From NCBI GenBank assembly GCA_035772735.1, contig JASDFA010000010.1:130885001-130949000 (forward strand): a stretch of 64,000 nucleotides of DNA, in the 5' to 3' direction. Under the pieces are notes generated by a model. It had not been told where the DNA came from. It was given only the letters and a program-made list of their open reading frames with translations, and did not search any database. The position numbers were made by a program, and so were the translations under genes. Source of the DNA: Datura wrightii. Its lineage: Eukaryota; Streptophyta; Magnoliopsida; Solanales; Solanaceae. Positions 1 to 11,925 of this stretch are shown in pieces. Every line of letters starts with the position of its first letter. Positions within the stretch are counted from its first letter, which is position 1.

Positions 1-216
1 GTGAAGGTTACCTACCTCTGAGAAATTCTTCAAATGTTGGTGACGGTCATTGTTAGTGGAGTTGTGAAATTGGCCCTCTGTTTTGAGCATTATATATATG
101 CTACCGTATTTTGAAAGACATAGTATTCACTCTAGGTAGAATAAGGGCGCTTGCATAGTCAACCTCATGTTGACTTCCACAATTACATTCTCCACCTCTC
201 TAAGTGGCAGAGCCAT
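1..216 (-). pseudogene. gag: Athila gag, N-terminal fragment (element F)
   Basis: Gag forms the cytoplasmic particle that packages element RNA. From the ATG at 216-214 the frame gives MALPLREVENV, an in-frame TGA near 130, then in the same frame the segment DRHQHLKNFSE. These match, in order, the REVAIPHANNV and DPQQHLQNFLE segments of the better preserved gag of element I (60612-61967). The gene continues beyond the window edge. The single stop makes this copy defective. It lies 97 bases downstream of the primer site, normal spacing for a short leader. Confidence 0.6.
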
Positions 217-312
217 GATCCTAACACAAACAAAAAATCAAAGAAAAAAGAGAAAAAATAGGTCTAATTAAACAAATGAAATTGATAATGCTAGATACGA
301 CCTATGCCAAAA

Positions 313-330
313 TTCCTGGCAACTATGCCA
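313..330 (-). other. Primer binding site, tRNA-Asp type, mutated (element F)
   Basis: On the minus strand this reads TGGCATAGTTGCCAGGAA. It matches the Athila-type tRNA-Asp site TGGCGCCGTTGCCGGGGA except for several substitutions, mostly transitions. It sits 7 bases past the LTR end, as in the other Athila copies of this window. Confidence 0.7.
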
Positions 331-337
331 TAAAATT

Positions 338-1750
338 TGATCATCGCCCAAATCCACTCTAGCTTTAGAAGTGTAAACAATAGATACAAATATAATACCC
401 AACTGAGCGTTGGGGTCGAATCCACAAGGACTTTAGTAGACCCAAACTATCTAGCATTTGTCAATTCAAATTTGAGAGTTTAGAGACTATTTAAATTAGA
501 GTTATGAGAAATATAATTAAAACTAAGGAATCTAAATTGCTTTAGTTTGAAATCAAATAATAAGAAGTACTATATAAATGATAATTTTAGATAGATCCCC
601 TTAAATCACCTAATATGGGCAGATCGAGAATGGGCTATTAATGAACAACCAAGTAATGCAACCGATGGTTTCTTTAAATAACACCAATGGTGTCAATATA
701 CCTTGGTTTTATCAAATTGAAGAGAATTCCTGTCTACCTAATTGCATATTGCCAATTGAAATTCATCCTATGTCTAGGTGAATCCATTAAACAAGGGTTA
801 GAGTCTTAAGTTATTGTTGTTTGATGCTAACCCAATCTAAATTGGCTCTTTCAAGAACAATAAAGGTAATTGGTCAAGATTGAATGACTTTCATCATCAA
901 TCAGACTCTATAATCTACAAATCAATCAAATGTTCTTAAGTCCACAATTAATTTTACAATTAGGATCATTAGGTTTCACAATCCTAACTCCGAATTTAGT
1001 TACCCATAGCAAGAAGAGAAGAATAAAGCAAGTAATTGAACATTCTTACCAATGAAATTATAATTTGGAGAAGAAAACTCGAATTCATGAATTTAAATCT
1101 TCAAATTACAAGATGGATCTACTCTATATGCTATCTACTATGAACTATTCTATCTACTTTAGTCTAAGATGAGATATCTGCAGTCTATCTCTCAGCATTC
1201 CTTAAAAAAGGAAGAAAATACTATTTATAATAAGCCTCAAAAACCCCAACTTCATGTAATATCAAAGAGCCTCAGGTGGGTAGGGATGGCCCATCTTTTA
1301 GAAGGACGAACCATCCTTTGCTTTGCAAATTAAAATTGGATTATTCCAAGTTGTTGTCTATCCATTGATTGGCGGACTGTCTTCTATAAGGATGGTCTAT
1401 CCTTTAGTTCATCCTTGGATTCTACAGATTTCCTATTGAGTGATCCGTCCTTTGATTGATGGGCCATCTTCTGAAAAGACTGTCCGTCCTTCACCTCATC
1501 AGTTGCTGACCACTTGGAAGTGGTTTCTAGTTCAAGAAGGACTTATTGGATATTTGGATGTGCGGACCGTCCTTCTTAGAAGACAATCCATCTTTTGCTT
1601 TGTCTTTTGGGCATATTTGTGACTTTGGCTCTTCCTGTCTTCATTTTACTTGGGTTCCTGAAATATAGCGTAATGAGGTATTTTTGACTTAAATTAGCAC
1701 CTAAATACATGTAAAACTCTATTAAATAAAACAAATATGTGTTGCAAACA
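338..1750 (-). repeat. Athila LTR (element F), 5' LTR
   Basis: The LTR is about 1413 bp, bounded on the plus strand by TG at 338 and CA at 1750, the same size class as the LTRs of D (1420) and I (1401). In element sense it holds an AG acceptor-like site at about 1660-1658, an array of short palindromes from about 1600 to 1265 (GATGG-G-CCATC near 1460, GGAC-C-GTCC near 1564), a TATAAATA box at 1229-1222, and near its end the GGTTCGAC-like stretch seen in all Athila LTRs here (about 430-400). The right boundary is inferred from TG/CA and length; the left one is supported by the adjacent primer site. Confidence 0.7.
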
Positions 1751-2532
1751 CCCGACCCACTAAATCAGAGCTACATTTGGCTAACAAATTAACTAAAAAT
1801 GTTATATTAGGTCTTCTAGTATTAACAAGATACATTAGTGCACCAATTGCACTAAGATATGGTACTTCAGGACCAAAGATTTTCTCATTCTTTTCTTAAG
1901 GTTAGAACGAATATTTATTCACATCACGTGATAGAATAATAATCATAGTACTTAATGGATGTGTTTTATCCATATAATATTATTTCAATACTTTTATGTA
2001 TAGGCAGATTACTGAACAAAGATAAAGTTGTCAAATGTTTAATTTTCAAACCAAGACATAATGTTATCTTTCTAAGGTCTATCATCTCAAATTTGCTCCT
2101 TAAATAATTAATTGTCTTTGAAACTCTGTTGGAGTTCTAATGAGCTTTATGTTGTCAACACAAACAATAAGTACAATAAAAAACTAATGTTATTTGCTTT
2201 ATCAAAACACAAAAATAAGCAGAGTCATTATTATATCCTTCATCAATGAATATTCACTAAGGTGATTAAATCACATCCACCTCATTTGATTTTCTCCATA
2301 TAAGGATTATGAACAAGTTTACAAAAATTTGCAAAAGCTTAATACATTTTGAATCCTTCAGGAATTTTCATATAAATTTTGTCAAGTGACTACATTAATT
2401 AGTATTTAGATGTGCAACATCTTCTGATGTCTGGACTACAGTTCCAATAAGCTTTATGCCTATCAAGATATATTATTTTACAAAGTAGTTTATTTCTACA
2501 CCAACATGTTTTAATAGATGTACAATTCATAT
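1751..2532 (-). pseudogene. pol: Ty1/copia pol relic (reverse transcriptase part), downstream piece
   Basis: Minus-strand reading recovers a copia reverse transcriptase in pieces: SLDKIYMKIPEGFKM near 2390-2340, FEMIDLRKITLCLGLKIKHL near 2085-2030, and FGPEVPYLSAIGALMYL near 1880-1820, followed by NLLAKCSS near 1780. Order and spacing fit one pol gene with many stops, frameshifts and deletions. Its upstream part reappears at 14057-14630, so element 1 split it. It is the oldest layer recognisable here; element F truncates it at 1750. Confidence 0.8.
2528..2532. repeat. Target site duplication, left copy (CATAT), element 1
   Basis: CATAT immediately before the LTR at 2533 equals CATAT immediately after the LTR at 14051, a perfect 5-bp duplication of the kind Ty3/gypsy integrases make. 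Confidence 0.9.
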
Positions 2533-4645
2533 TGTCACGACCCGAACATAGGCTCGGATCGAGACACGGGACAAGGAACCCCGAGAGACTCCAAGTCCAC
2601 CCATGGCATGAACATACATCTAACTCAATCAATAAAGCGGAAGACTTGACATGGTAAACATAATATAAATCTCATCAATACATAACATCAAAGTCGGAAA
2701 TCACATGACACATGATGAGATGATTACTACATATAGTCTGAAAGCCTCTACATAACTGATGGGTTGATGGGACAGCACCCCAACTAATCCGACAAGTCTA
2801 AAAACTGGAAGTGCAAGATATTTGATAGCAAATAGTCCTCAGGAGATGAGGACTCACCACTGGATGGATGCTAACACTGGAATCGGCTAATGGCGGGGCT
2901 GAGGCTGAAAATCGGAGCTTGTATGATAAAATGATACAACATAGAGTATGCGATCAGTACGTGGAATGTACCGAGTATGCAAGGTAAGTAAGACAGACAT
3001 TTAAAATACATAAAAGTGTATAAGAGCAGGACATCATGATCATAACATAAATATCATAATGCAACATAAGGCTCAAGGTTTCAAAACATTCGTAAATCAT
3101 TCATAATCATGCATATTAGAGGAAAAGATTTATTAAACATGACTTGAGCCAAAGTATATAATAATAATCATACATAAATCATGAGGAATGGTGGGAGATT
3201 CTTATAACTGACATACCCTATATGAGCACACATGGAGCCCGACCTGCAAACCCCTAGTCGGGAGGGTGTTCGTACCTTGCCAAGGGTAGAACCGTGAAAG
3301 GGCGTGATATCACTCATGAAATGCCCATTTGGGAAAAGGGGACAGTCTGAAGGGAGGTCCCATCGTGGCCTATGGCGGCACGTAGTTCTAAGACTCGGGG
3401 CAAAACCTGAGCCCCGAACCTACTTGGTGTTAAATACTGCTCCCAAAACATATATAGTGCTCATAGGATGATATACATGAAATTCATTGGCTAGTTAAAT
3501 CATGATAATCATAAACATGATTGAAAATACGTGAACTAGCCATGAAATAAGGCTCGTGAGTCGGCCATAATCATAAATTCATAAATCATTCATACGTGCT
3601 TGTAAATTATTACTTGATAGTCATAAATTATGATGAGCATTTAAGAGAAATCATATCATAAATCATAAATCATAGCGGGCTAAAGAGGATCAAGATCACA
3701 ATGAGATCATAACTTGATTTTTCATAAAAACATGCATAATTGGGCATAATTTTATTTAAATCCGAATCTATAAAGTTATATTCTAAATAGTTATATAATC
3801 TGCCTATAGATCATAAAACATGATTTAATTCATAAAAGAAATTGACCCATAGATAGATCATAGAGAAATTCACAAGAATTAGATAGAACCCCATAGATCA
3901 TGGAACTTGAATTGTAGAAGTAGAATCTCATGGAATTGATAGAAGTTTGTGCATGAAAGTGGGAGGAACTCTCATTCATGGCCTCACATACCTGGGTAGA
4001 TTTTTTTTACCTCTTCCTTGAACACCCAAAGGAAATTGAAGAAAAAATGATGGGTTTGAGGTTTGATCACCTCTAAGAGCCTCCTAGTCTTGCATGCATG
4101 GGATGGTAAGGCTTAGGATAGGTTTTACTCTTTAAAAACCCTCATAATTGAGCTTAAAACAATGTAGTTTAGGCCTTAGGACCATAGGAATTATGAAAAT
4201 GCCCTAAATTTGCAGAAAATAACTGATTGCCAGTCCCAATGAGGGACTGGACGAGTTGTCACCTTAGACCACGATTCGTGGACTTCAGTCATCGAGTGCA
4301 CTATCCATTTTCCTCAAGGGGACCCCACAAAGGACCCAATCAATCATCAGGGGTGACCACGACTCGTGGTCACCTCTTGTGATCTCCACTGCCCCAAATC
4401 CTTTGATCCTCCTCCAATACTGACCACGGCTGACTCAACGAGTTGTGGGGTCTGACCATGACTCGTGGTCATGCCCGAGATGACCCCAAATCCAACACGA
4501 GTCTAATACTCCACCACGAGTCACTTCACAACTCATGGTCTACCCCACGGGTCCAGTAACGACCCGTTTTGTGATCTAGTGCAGATTTTCCAGTTTTCTC
4601 CATTTCAACTCCCGGGTCTGATCTAAGGGTTTCCAAGGCATTACA
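2533..4645 (-). repeat. 3' LTR of Tekay element 1
   Basis: On the plus strand it runs from TGTCACGACCC to CATTACA; the element-sense LTR therefore starts TGTAATG and ends TGACA. It pairs with the LTR at 11926-14051. In element sense the first 500 bases hold many copies of the CACGA/TCGTG motif, including a perfect one-base-spaced palindrome with 11-bp arms at 4352-4374. Confidence 0.92.
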
Positions 4646-4658
4646 ATATCTCCCCGTG
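4646..4658 (-). other. Polypurine tract of element 1
   Basis: In element sense this reads CACGGGGAGATAT directly before the 3' LTR, the normal primer for plus-strand DNA synthesis. Element E has the matching AAGGGGAGATAT at 46653-46664. Confidence 0.8.
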
Positions 4659-4968
4659 GAAACATTCATCCTCGAATGTTGGAGAATATACAGAAAATAG
4701 AGAAATTCAATCATCATATTCAAATACTGATCATTTAAACTGAAAACTGACGGAATGTCTACCTCCAAACTAAACTACATGGCTAAACTGAATTCACAAA
4801 CCATACACACATACCTTGACATAAAAGAAACTTGAGCACATGAACTAAGCATGAAAACTAAATAGAGTACTAAGGAAAAAACTGATACCTTAAACTGAAA
4901 CGGAGCCAGAAGGGAATAGGTGTGGGTATTTATCCATCATATCTGGTTTGGCTTACAATGTAGCCCCC

Positions 4969-6288
4969 TCAATATGCTGATTCCTCCATTATACTTTGTA
5001 AAGCTACCTCCTCGTTCCTTATCCTTAGAACCTGATGATCCAATATATCCACCAGAATCTTCTCATAGTTAAGGCTGTCTCTCACACCCATACTCTCCAT
5101 CGGAATCACCAAAGTTGGATCACCCAGACACTTCTTCAAGAGCGATACATGAAAAACAGGATGAACGGAAGCTAATTCTGAGGGCAACTCCAATTCATAT
5201 GCCACCTTGCCAACCCATTTCACAATCCGATAGGAGCCAACATAACGAGGACTAAGTTTTCCTTTCTTTCCAAACCTCATCACTCCCTTCATGGGAGACA
5301 CCTTTAGAAATACCTAATCATCCACTTCGAACTCTAGTTCTCTCCTTCTCACGTTGACGTAGGACTTTTGGAAATTTTGAGTTGTTTTCAACCTGTCCCG
5401 AATGAGCTGAACCTTCTCTATGGCCTTATGGACTGAATCTGGTCTTATCATTGCAGCTTCACTTCAAACTAACCAATAGGCGATCAATATCTCCGCCCAT
5501 AGAGGGCCTCAAGTGGAGCCATTTGAATACTAGAATGGTAGCTGTTATTGTACGCAAACTCAATAAGAGGAAAATGGTCATCCCAACTACCCTTGAAGTC
5601 AATCACACATGCTCTCAACATGTCCCCAAGAGTATGAATTGTTTGCTTCGCTTGACCATCTGTTTGTGGGTGAAATGTTGTACTGAGCTTAACCTGAGTA
5701 CCCAGTCCTTCTTGAACGTCCTCCAAAACTGAGAGGTAAATTGAGTACCTCTGTCTAATATGATGGACAAGGGCACTCCATGCAATCGAACCAACTCCTG
5801 AATGTATAGTTTGGCATAATCTTCTGCTGAATCAGTAGTTTTGACCGGTAGAAAATGAGCGGGTTTGGTCAACCTATCCATAACTACCCAAATGGAGTCA
5901 TATTGTCGATGAATGTGAGGCAACCCGGTGATGAAGTACATATTGATTTCTTCCCACTTCCAAGTAGGAATACTATATCCTGAAGCATGCTTCCCGGTCT
6001 CTGATGCTCAACCTTCACTTGCTGACAGTTTGGACACTTAGCCACAAATTCTGCTAAGTCCTTCTTCATGCCATTCCACCAATAGACTTCCCCGTAGGTC
6101 ACGGTACATCTTGGTGGCACTTGGATGGATTGAATACCTGGATCCATGAGCCTTGTGCAACATTCGGTTCCTTTCATCGACATCCAGAACACATAAGTGA
6201 CCCTGGTATTGAAGCACACCATCTCCCCCTTTGGAGAAGACCTCTACCTTGTGATTCTTAACAGCCTCCTTTAACTTTAACAAAATAA
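4969..6288 (-). pseudogene. pol: Integrase and chromodomain-like tail of Tekay element 1
   Basis: Integrase joins the cDNA to host DNA. In element sense: the HHCC zinc-binding region (HKAHGSRYSIHPSATKMYRDL, then CPNCQQVKVEHQ) near 6180-6010; the core with DRLTKPAHF and LDRGTQFTSQFW near 5880-5740, which keeps the second catalytic Asp; the TDGQAKQTIHTL region; then the GKKGKLSPRYVGSYRI region (5270-5200) and the VDILDHQVLRIRNEEV chromodomain-like tail (about 5060-5010). At least three frame changes separate these blocks. The start of the gene lies beyond the solo LTR that interrupts it at 6289. Confidence 0.88.
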
Positions 6289-7855
6289 TGTAATACCCTA
6301 GAAGCCCTACGATCAGACCTGGGAGTTAAATGGAGAAAACTAAAAATCTAGCAGCAGGTCACAAAACGAGTCATTCTATGACTCGTAGGGTAGACCACGA
6401 GTCGTGAGGAGACTTGTGGTGAGGTTCAAGGCATGGGTTGAAATTTTGGAATTTGAGGTCCCCACGGACTTGACCACGAGTTGTGGTCAGTCCCCACGAT
6501 TCGTGGGATAGGTCATGGTCAGCAGGTTAGAAATAATTTTAATCTTAGGCAGTGAAGGTGACGAGTGGTGACCACGAGTCGTGGTCACCAGTAATGACTC
6601 GTGAGGTCCCCTGTGAGAGCCCCAGATGATCTATTAGACAGTATACTCGACGGCTGATGCCACGAGTTGTGGTCTTGAGTGACGACTCGTCCAATCCCTC
6701 ATTGGGACTGGCAGTCAGTTATTTCCTGCGAATTTAGTAAGGGCTTTTTCGTAATTCCTATGATCTAAGGCCTAAAATACACCGTTTTAAGCTATGAATG
6801 ATGAGTTTTAAGAGGGGTAAGTTCATTTTAGGCCATTTTTACTCATGCATGCAAAGTTAGAGAGTTAGAGAGGTGATCAAGCTCCTTTTCTTCAAGTTTT
6901 CCTTCAATTTTCATTGGGCAATCAAGGAGTGGTAAAATCAGTTCTTCCCCAGGTATATAGGGTTATGAATGGGTGAAACTATTCACACCCATTCCCAATC
7001 TCTCTAAATAATGGAAATTCCAATGTTGATTCTATGGGGTTTTAACCTAATGCATGAGATTTCTAATTTACTACATGGGTATGATTTAAATGTGTTTGTA
7101 CTATTGAATTATGATTCATTGGAAAGTTTTACGTTGTTATTAATTAAAATTATGTTTCAAGCTTTATAAATTAAAATGACCAAATATGAGAAGTTCATGA
7201 AAGTTGAGATTTATGATGAATGTTCAATTATGATGAGATATTTATGATGAAAAGCATGTTTTCAAGTTACCCATGTTTATGATCATGTTTTCAAGCAAAT
7301 TATGTATTTTCAAGCATGGTATCAGGCAATGCCCATATATTCAAGTATGAGTTATGATTTTATGAATTAAGCTTACCATGTGGTTTTGGAGCGAAGACTC
7401 CCATTTATATTCAGCTTGTGATATGGTTTGAATAAAGAGCTCCTTATATACATGATTTTAGATTTGATATGTATTTGATTATTGAGCTTCGTCAATAGAG
7501 GATGGTAAGCTTTAATGAAAAACGATGGAGAGTGTATGCAAGTTTTTGGGAGTAGTGTCTAACACCGAGTAGGCTAAGGGTCGATCACCCTATGCCTCAG
7601 AACTACACCCCAATGTAGCTTATACATATCTTATATATACTTTGGGACCTCGCTTGTGAGCTATCCCCTGCCCCGATTGGGCCCCAAGCTTGATATCAAT
7701 ATCATGGTATCGTCCTTATCCCTGGAAAGGTTTTGGACGGCTTTACCCACTTGAGTGTGATAGTTGGAACCACGTAAGCTCTATCATGGTATGTCGGTTA
7801 AAAGACGAGTCTCCCATTGTTCCTCATGATTTCAGTTACACATGTTTATCATTCA

Positions 7856-7896
<41 letters not shown>

Positions 7897-8537
7897 TTAA
7901 AGAAGGTTTGACCTAATGTTTATCGTTTCTTATGACTATCAGATTTCAGCTTTGGGTCAATTGATTCAGTTATAATGTTATGTTATGTTGAGATCATATT
8001 TTCAGAAAATAGCATGCAATCCCTACTCTTAGATTCTTATTTTGTTTATGTTTTACATTATGCATGTTTTAAATGATTTTACTTACCTTCCATACTTGGT
8101 ACATTCCATGTACTGATCGCATACTCTATGTTGTATCATTTTATGATATAGGACCCATCACTCAGACTCAGCTCCGTCCTTAGCCAGCCTTTCAGAGTTA
8201 GCATCCCATATCTGTTGGTGAGTACTCATCTTCCAAGGACCATGCTTATTCAGTTTTCCTTATGTACTTTTAGTTTTCAGCTTTAGCGAGTTAGTTGAGG
8301 GCCCGCCCCATCAACTCATCAGACTTAGAGGCTTTTCAAACAAAAGAATGTAATCAGCTTCAGATTCATGTGTATTTCTGATGTTATGCTTATTTCAGAC
8401 TTTTGCTAAGTTTATCATGCTAAATTTTCCACTTCTATTGATTGAGTTAGAGGTATGTTCATGCCTTGGGTTGACTTGGGGTTTGTGGGAGCTCCTTGTC
8501 CCGTGTCTCAATCCGAGCCTATGTTCAGATTGTGACA
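6289..8537 (+). mobile_element. Solo Tekay LTR inserted in integrase/RNase H junction of element 1
   Basis: The 2249-bp stretch starts TGTAATACCC and ends TTGTGACA, resembles the LTRs of element 1 (same family, opposite orientation), and has no interior. The interrupted pol reading resumes on the other side (KARQ... before, ...KLKEAVKNHKVEV after). Flanks AATAA (6284-6288) and AATAG (8538-8542) look like a 5-bp duplication with one later change. It is the product of recombination between two LTRs of one nested element. Early in it lies a 25-bp perfect one-base-spaced palindrome (6566-6590). Confidence 0.88.
7858..7893. repeat. (AT)n microsatellite
   Basis: About 18 uninterrupted AT dinucleotides lie inside the solo LTR. 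Likely length-variable between individuals. Confidence 0.95.
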
Positions 8538-9930
8538 AATAGAGTCCTCATTTGTCTAGCTTTTACATTAGTTACCAAGGACGATTCTAATCCATTCTGA
8601 ACTATCACATCGCCATCGGTCAAGTCGACCAAACAAACCCCCAACCTTGCAAGTCGACGCATGTCCTTATCCAGATCCTTTTTTCCCTCATCTACATGGG
8701 ATACACTCTCAGTAGAGAGTCTACTAAGTGCGCCTGCTACTACATTGGCCTTACCCTGATCGTAAAGGACACTCATATCGTAATCCTTAAGTAGCTCGAA
8801 CCACCTCCTTTGCCAAAGATTGAGATCCTTCTGGGTAAACACATATTGTAGACTCTTATGGTCCATAAACATATCTACATTAACCCCGTACAAATAATGT
8901 CTCCATATCTTTAAGGAAAATACCACCGCTGTCAATTCGAGACCATGAGTCGGGTAGTTCTTTTCATGCACCTTTAGCTGTCTAGAAGAGTAAGCTATAA
9001 CTTTTTTTTGCTGCATCAATACACACCCAAGTATGATCCTGGAAGCATCACAATACACCACGAACCCATCGGTACCCTTAGGTAGGGTCAACACTGGTGC
9101 TGAGGTGAGTCGAACCTTCAACTCTTGGATGCTCTTCTCACAAGCCTCCGACCATTAAAACTTTACCTTATTCTGGGTTAGTATAGTCAATGGTGCTACA
9201 ATAGATGAAAACCCCTCAACAAATCTCCGATTATAGCCAGCTAAGCCCAAGAAACTCTTGATATCTGAAGGATTTACCGGTCTGGGCGAATTCTTCACCG
9301 CCTCTATTTTATGTGAGTCTACCTGCACACCCTCACTAGACACCACATGACCCAAGAACGCCACAGAATTTAACCAAAACTCACATTTGCTAAATTTTGC
9401 ATATAATTGACGATCCTTTAAAGTCTATAACACCACTCTCAAATGAGCGGCATGCTCCTCTTCGCTCTGAGAGTATATGAGAATGTCATCTATGAACACA
9501 ATCATGAACATGTACAAATATGGCTTGAACACCCTATTCATCAAGTCCATAAAAGCTGCAGGAGCATTCGTTAGTCTAAAAGACATAACTACAAACTCAT
9601 AATGACCATACTAAGTTCTGAATGCTGTTTTCGGAATGTCACTCTCCCGAATCCTGAGCTGATGGTACTCGGATATGAGGTCTATATTTGAAAAGCACTT
9701 GGCACCCTAAAGCTAGTCAAACAAGTCATCAATTCTGGGGAGAGGATACTTGTTCTTAATGGTGACCTTGTTCAATTGTCGATAGTCAACACAGATACGA
9801 AGAGAGTTATCTTTCTTGCGGACAAAGAGAACTGGTGCACCACATGGAGACTTGCTAGGTCTGATGAAACCCTTGTCTAGAAGTTCCTTCAAATGATATT
9901 TCAACTCCTTTAACTCGGCTTGAGCCATTA
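8538..9930 (-). pseudogene. pol: Reverse transcriptase and RNase H of Tekay element 1
   Basis: In element sense: KGFIRPSKSPCGAPVLFVRKKD and CVDYRQLNKVT (9870-9770), the palm motif FIDDILIYS near 9500-9475 (catalytic Asp pair kept), the FLGLAGYNRRFVEGF thumb region (9270-9220), then RNase H starting with VVYCDASR (about 9065-9040) and MFMDHKSLQYV. The blocks stay in one frame from 9928 to about 8560, broken by stop codons rather than shifts. Two stops are at 9713-9715 and 9707-9709, where the family has Gln. The gene is cut at 8537 by the solo LTR. Confidence 0.9.
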
Positions 9931-10033
9931 TGTAAGGAGGAATAGATATAGGCTACGTGTTGGGTAGGAGGTCAATACCAAAATCAATTTCCCTTTCGGG
10001 AGGAATACCTGGTAGATCATGTGGAAACACTTA

Positions 10034-10560
10034 CTAATATATCACTGGAACTGACTGGATAGTCGAGGTCTCGAACGTAGCATCCTTAATCCTAACTAAA
10101 TGGTACACACAACCTTTAGAAATTATCTTTCTGGCCTTAAGATAGGAAATGAAATGACCTACAGGTACAGCTGAACTACCCTTCCATTCTAAGACTGGCT
10201 CACCCAGAAATTCGAACTCTACCGCACGAGTTCTACAATTAACGGAGGCATAGCATGAAAATAGATAATCCAAGCCGAGGATAACATAAAAATTGGTCAA
10301 TGATAACTCTACTAAATCTGCTAAGGTGACTTTCTGAAGGACTATGATCGGGCAACTTCTATACACCTGTCTAGCTACAACTAAATCACCCATGGAGTAG
10401 AGACTGAGAAGGGTTCTGACAAGATTTCGGGACTGAACCTGAAATTACTAGCCACATAAGGTGTCACAAAAGACAAGGTAGCCCCTGGATCTAAGAAAGC
10501 ATATACATTAAGATGGAAAACTTGTAACATACCGTAACCACGTCTGGGGAAGTCTCCTGC
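10034..10560 (-). pseudogene. pro: Aspartic protease of Tekay element 1
   Basis: The retroviral-type protease cuts the polyprotein. On the minus strand the catalytic stretch LDPGATLSFVTPY lies near 10495-10455, keeping the D-x-G triad. Downstream blocks IVLQKVTLADLVEL, LGLDYLFSCYASVNC and SYLKARKIISKGCVYHLV follow the order seen in element E (43040-43560). A frame change separates the catalytic part from the C-terminal part. Not functional as it stands. Confidence 0.85.
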
Positions 10561-10599
10561 TCTTGTCGAGTTGCAAGGGCATAAAACCTGTTCTGGCGC

Positions 10600-11766
10600 T
10601 GACTGCCAGCTGAACTAGTCAAAGCACCCTACTGGAAAGGACGTGCTGCTGGAGTTTCTAAACTAGCGACTGGCATACGGGCTCTATCACCCCCTGATCT
10701 GGTTGAAAGGCAATCCCTGAGTCTGTATCCGAGTTTGCCACACCCGAAACAAGCATCAAAGCCAACTAAACACCTCCTTGGGTAATTCTTGCCACACTTT
10801 GCACAGCCTAGGAAGGTGCGCTCTATCTTCATGCTACCCTGGCCCCTTGAATCTAAGGCCCTGCTCCTGTGATCACCTCGTGGTCTAGATGGTGCACTAG
10901 CTGATGATAGTGCTGGAGAAAAAGACCTGTGATGAGACTGCTGGCGATGTCCACCCCCGATTTAGGCTGAGAAGTCCCATAACTATCTATCCTGGCCCTC
11001 TAAGCCTACTTCTGCCATCGGTACACCACCTCCATCTACTAGGCATGTAAACCTATGAGGGAAAAATTCATGTCCTGATGCAGTATGGCGATCCTACAAT
11101 CTATGTCCAGGTAATCTGCCACTCCATGTATAAATCTGTTCACCCGAGCTCTCTGATTTTCCACTAACTCTAGCGCATACTTGGATAAACGGGTGAACTC
11201 CAAAGCGCACTCCTGAACTGACATGTTACCCTACTTCAGATTCACAAACTCGGCCGCTTTCAGCTCCCTCATCTCATGAGGGAAGAACCGATCTAGAAAG
11301 GCGGCATGAAACTCATCCTAACTGATAGGGCCTGCTCCCACTGCCCTACTATCTTTCCACTATTTGAACCAGATATGCGCAACCCCTTTCAGCTGATAAG
11401 AGGCCAATTCAACACACTCCCCATTTGCCACCCCCATAACCTGGGTGATCTTCAGAATCTCATCAATGAACTCATGCGGGTCCTTATCTACTTTTGACCC
11501 AAGGAACTCTAGTGGGTTCATCCTCATAATATCCCTAACCCGAGTCGTCGTCGCTTTCCTACTCCAAGGGAGATGCGCCACCGCCCATTGATTGACCTGG
11601 GCGGTCAAGGACTGTGCTAGCAGCTATATGGTTGCCCTGAATTCAGTGTGGGCAGCCAGCTTTGGTGCATGCTTCTCATGGGCTGGTGGGGCCTGATGGT
11701 GCCCCTCTCCGTTGCCATTCTTGTGGTCGTTTTGTTTCTCCTTCTGTTCACTCTACATGGAGGTAT
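10600..11766 (-). pseudogene. gag: Gag of Tekay element 1
   Basis: In element sense: a basic N-terminus (NRRRNKTTTRMATERG), MNPLEFLGSKVDKDPHEFIDEI (11515-11450), a capsid-like stretch to about 11050 with LEFTRLSKYALELVENQ, and a zinc-knuckle region with CGKNYPRRC and CFGCGKLGYRLRDC (10810-10700); in the knuckle the usual His is Tyr. The expected start ATG is ATA at 11766-11764, as in the truncated copy at 17229. Stops include a TAG at 11233-11231 in the NLK(Q)GNMSVQE segment, the same codon that is TAG in elements E and C. Confidence 0.85.
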
Positions 11767-11909
11767 GATTTTATAAACATATATCGCAAGAGTTAGAAGG
11801 ATAGATAGACATATCATCGCACGACATGAGATCATGAAAGAAGGGGATATTTCCTAAAAGACTCCACTCAACGCGGCTTTCATACATCCTAGGACACTTC
11901 AAACCTATT

Positions 11910-11921
11910 GCTCTGATACCA
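11910..11921 (-). other. Primer binding site, initiator-Met tRNA (element 1)
   Basis: Reads TGGTATCAGAGC in element sense, a perfect 12-base complement to the plant initiator-Met tRNA 3' end, four bases past the 5' LTR end. This is the usual Del/Tekay primer. Confidence 0.9.
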
Positions 11922-11925
11922 AGTT

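Larger units (their letters stand above)
1..1750 (-). mobile_element. Athila-type Ty3/gypsy element F, 5' part, cut by window edge
   Basis: Reading the minus strand from 1750 leftwards gives a 5' LTR, a tRNA-Asp-like primer site and the start of gag, which runs off the window at base 1. To the right of 1750 lies a copia pol relic, so F appears to have inserted into copia DNA. The 3' half is outside the window, so completeness and target duplication cannot be judged. Lineage call rests on the primer site type, the LTR layout shared with the other Athila copies here, and the gag motif. Confidence 0.75.

Noticed and set aside
1440..1622. Short open frame in the left LTR
   Set aside because: Lies within the promoter array of the element F LTR; no start context, no family resemblance.
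11910..11921. A tRNA gene matching the primer site
   Set aside because: Only the 12-base complement of the tRNA end is present with no cloverleaf around it; it is a primer site.
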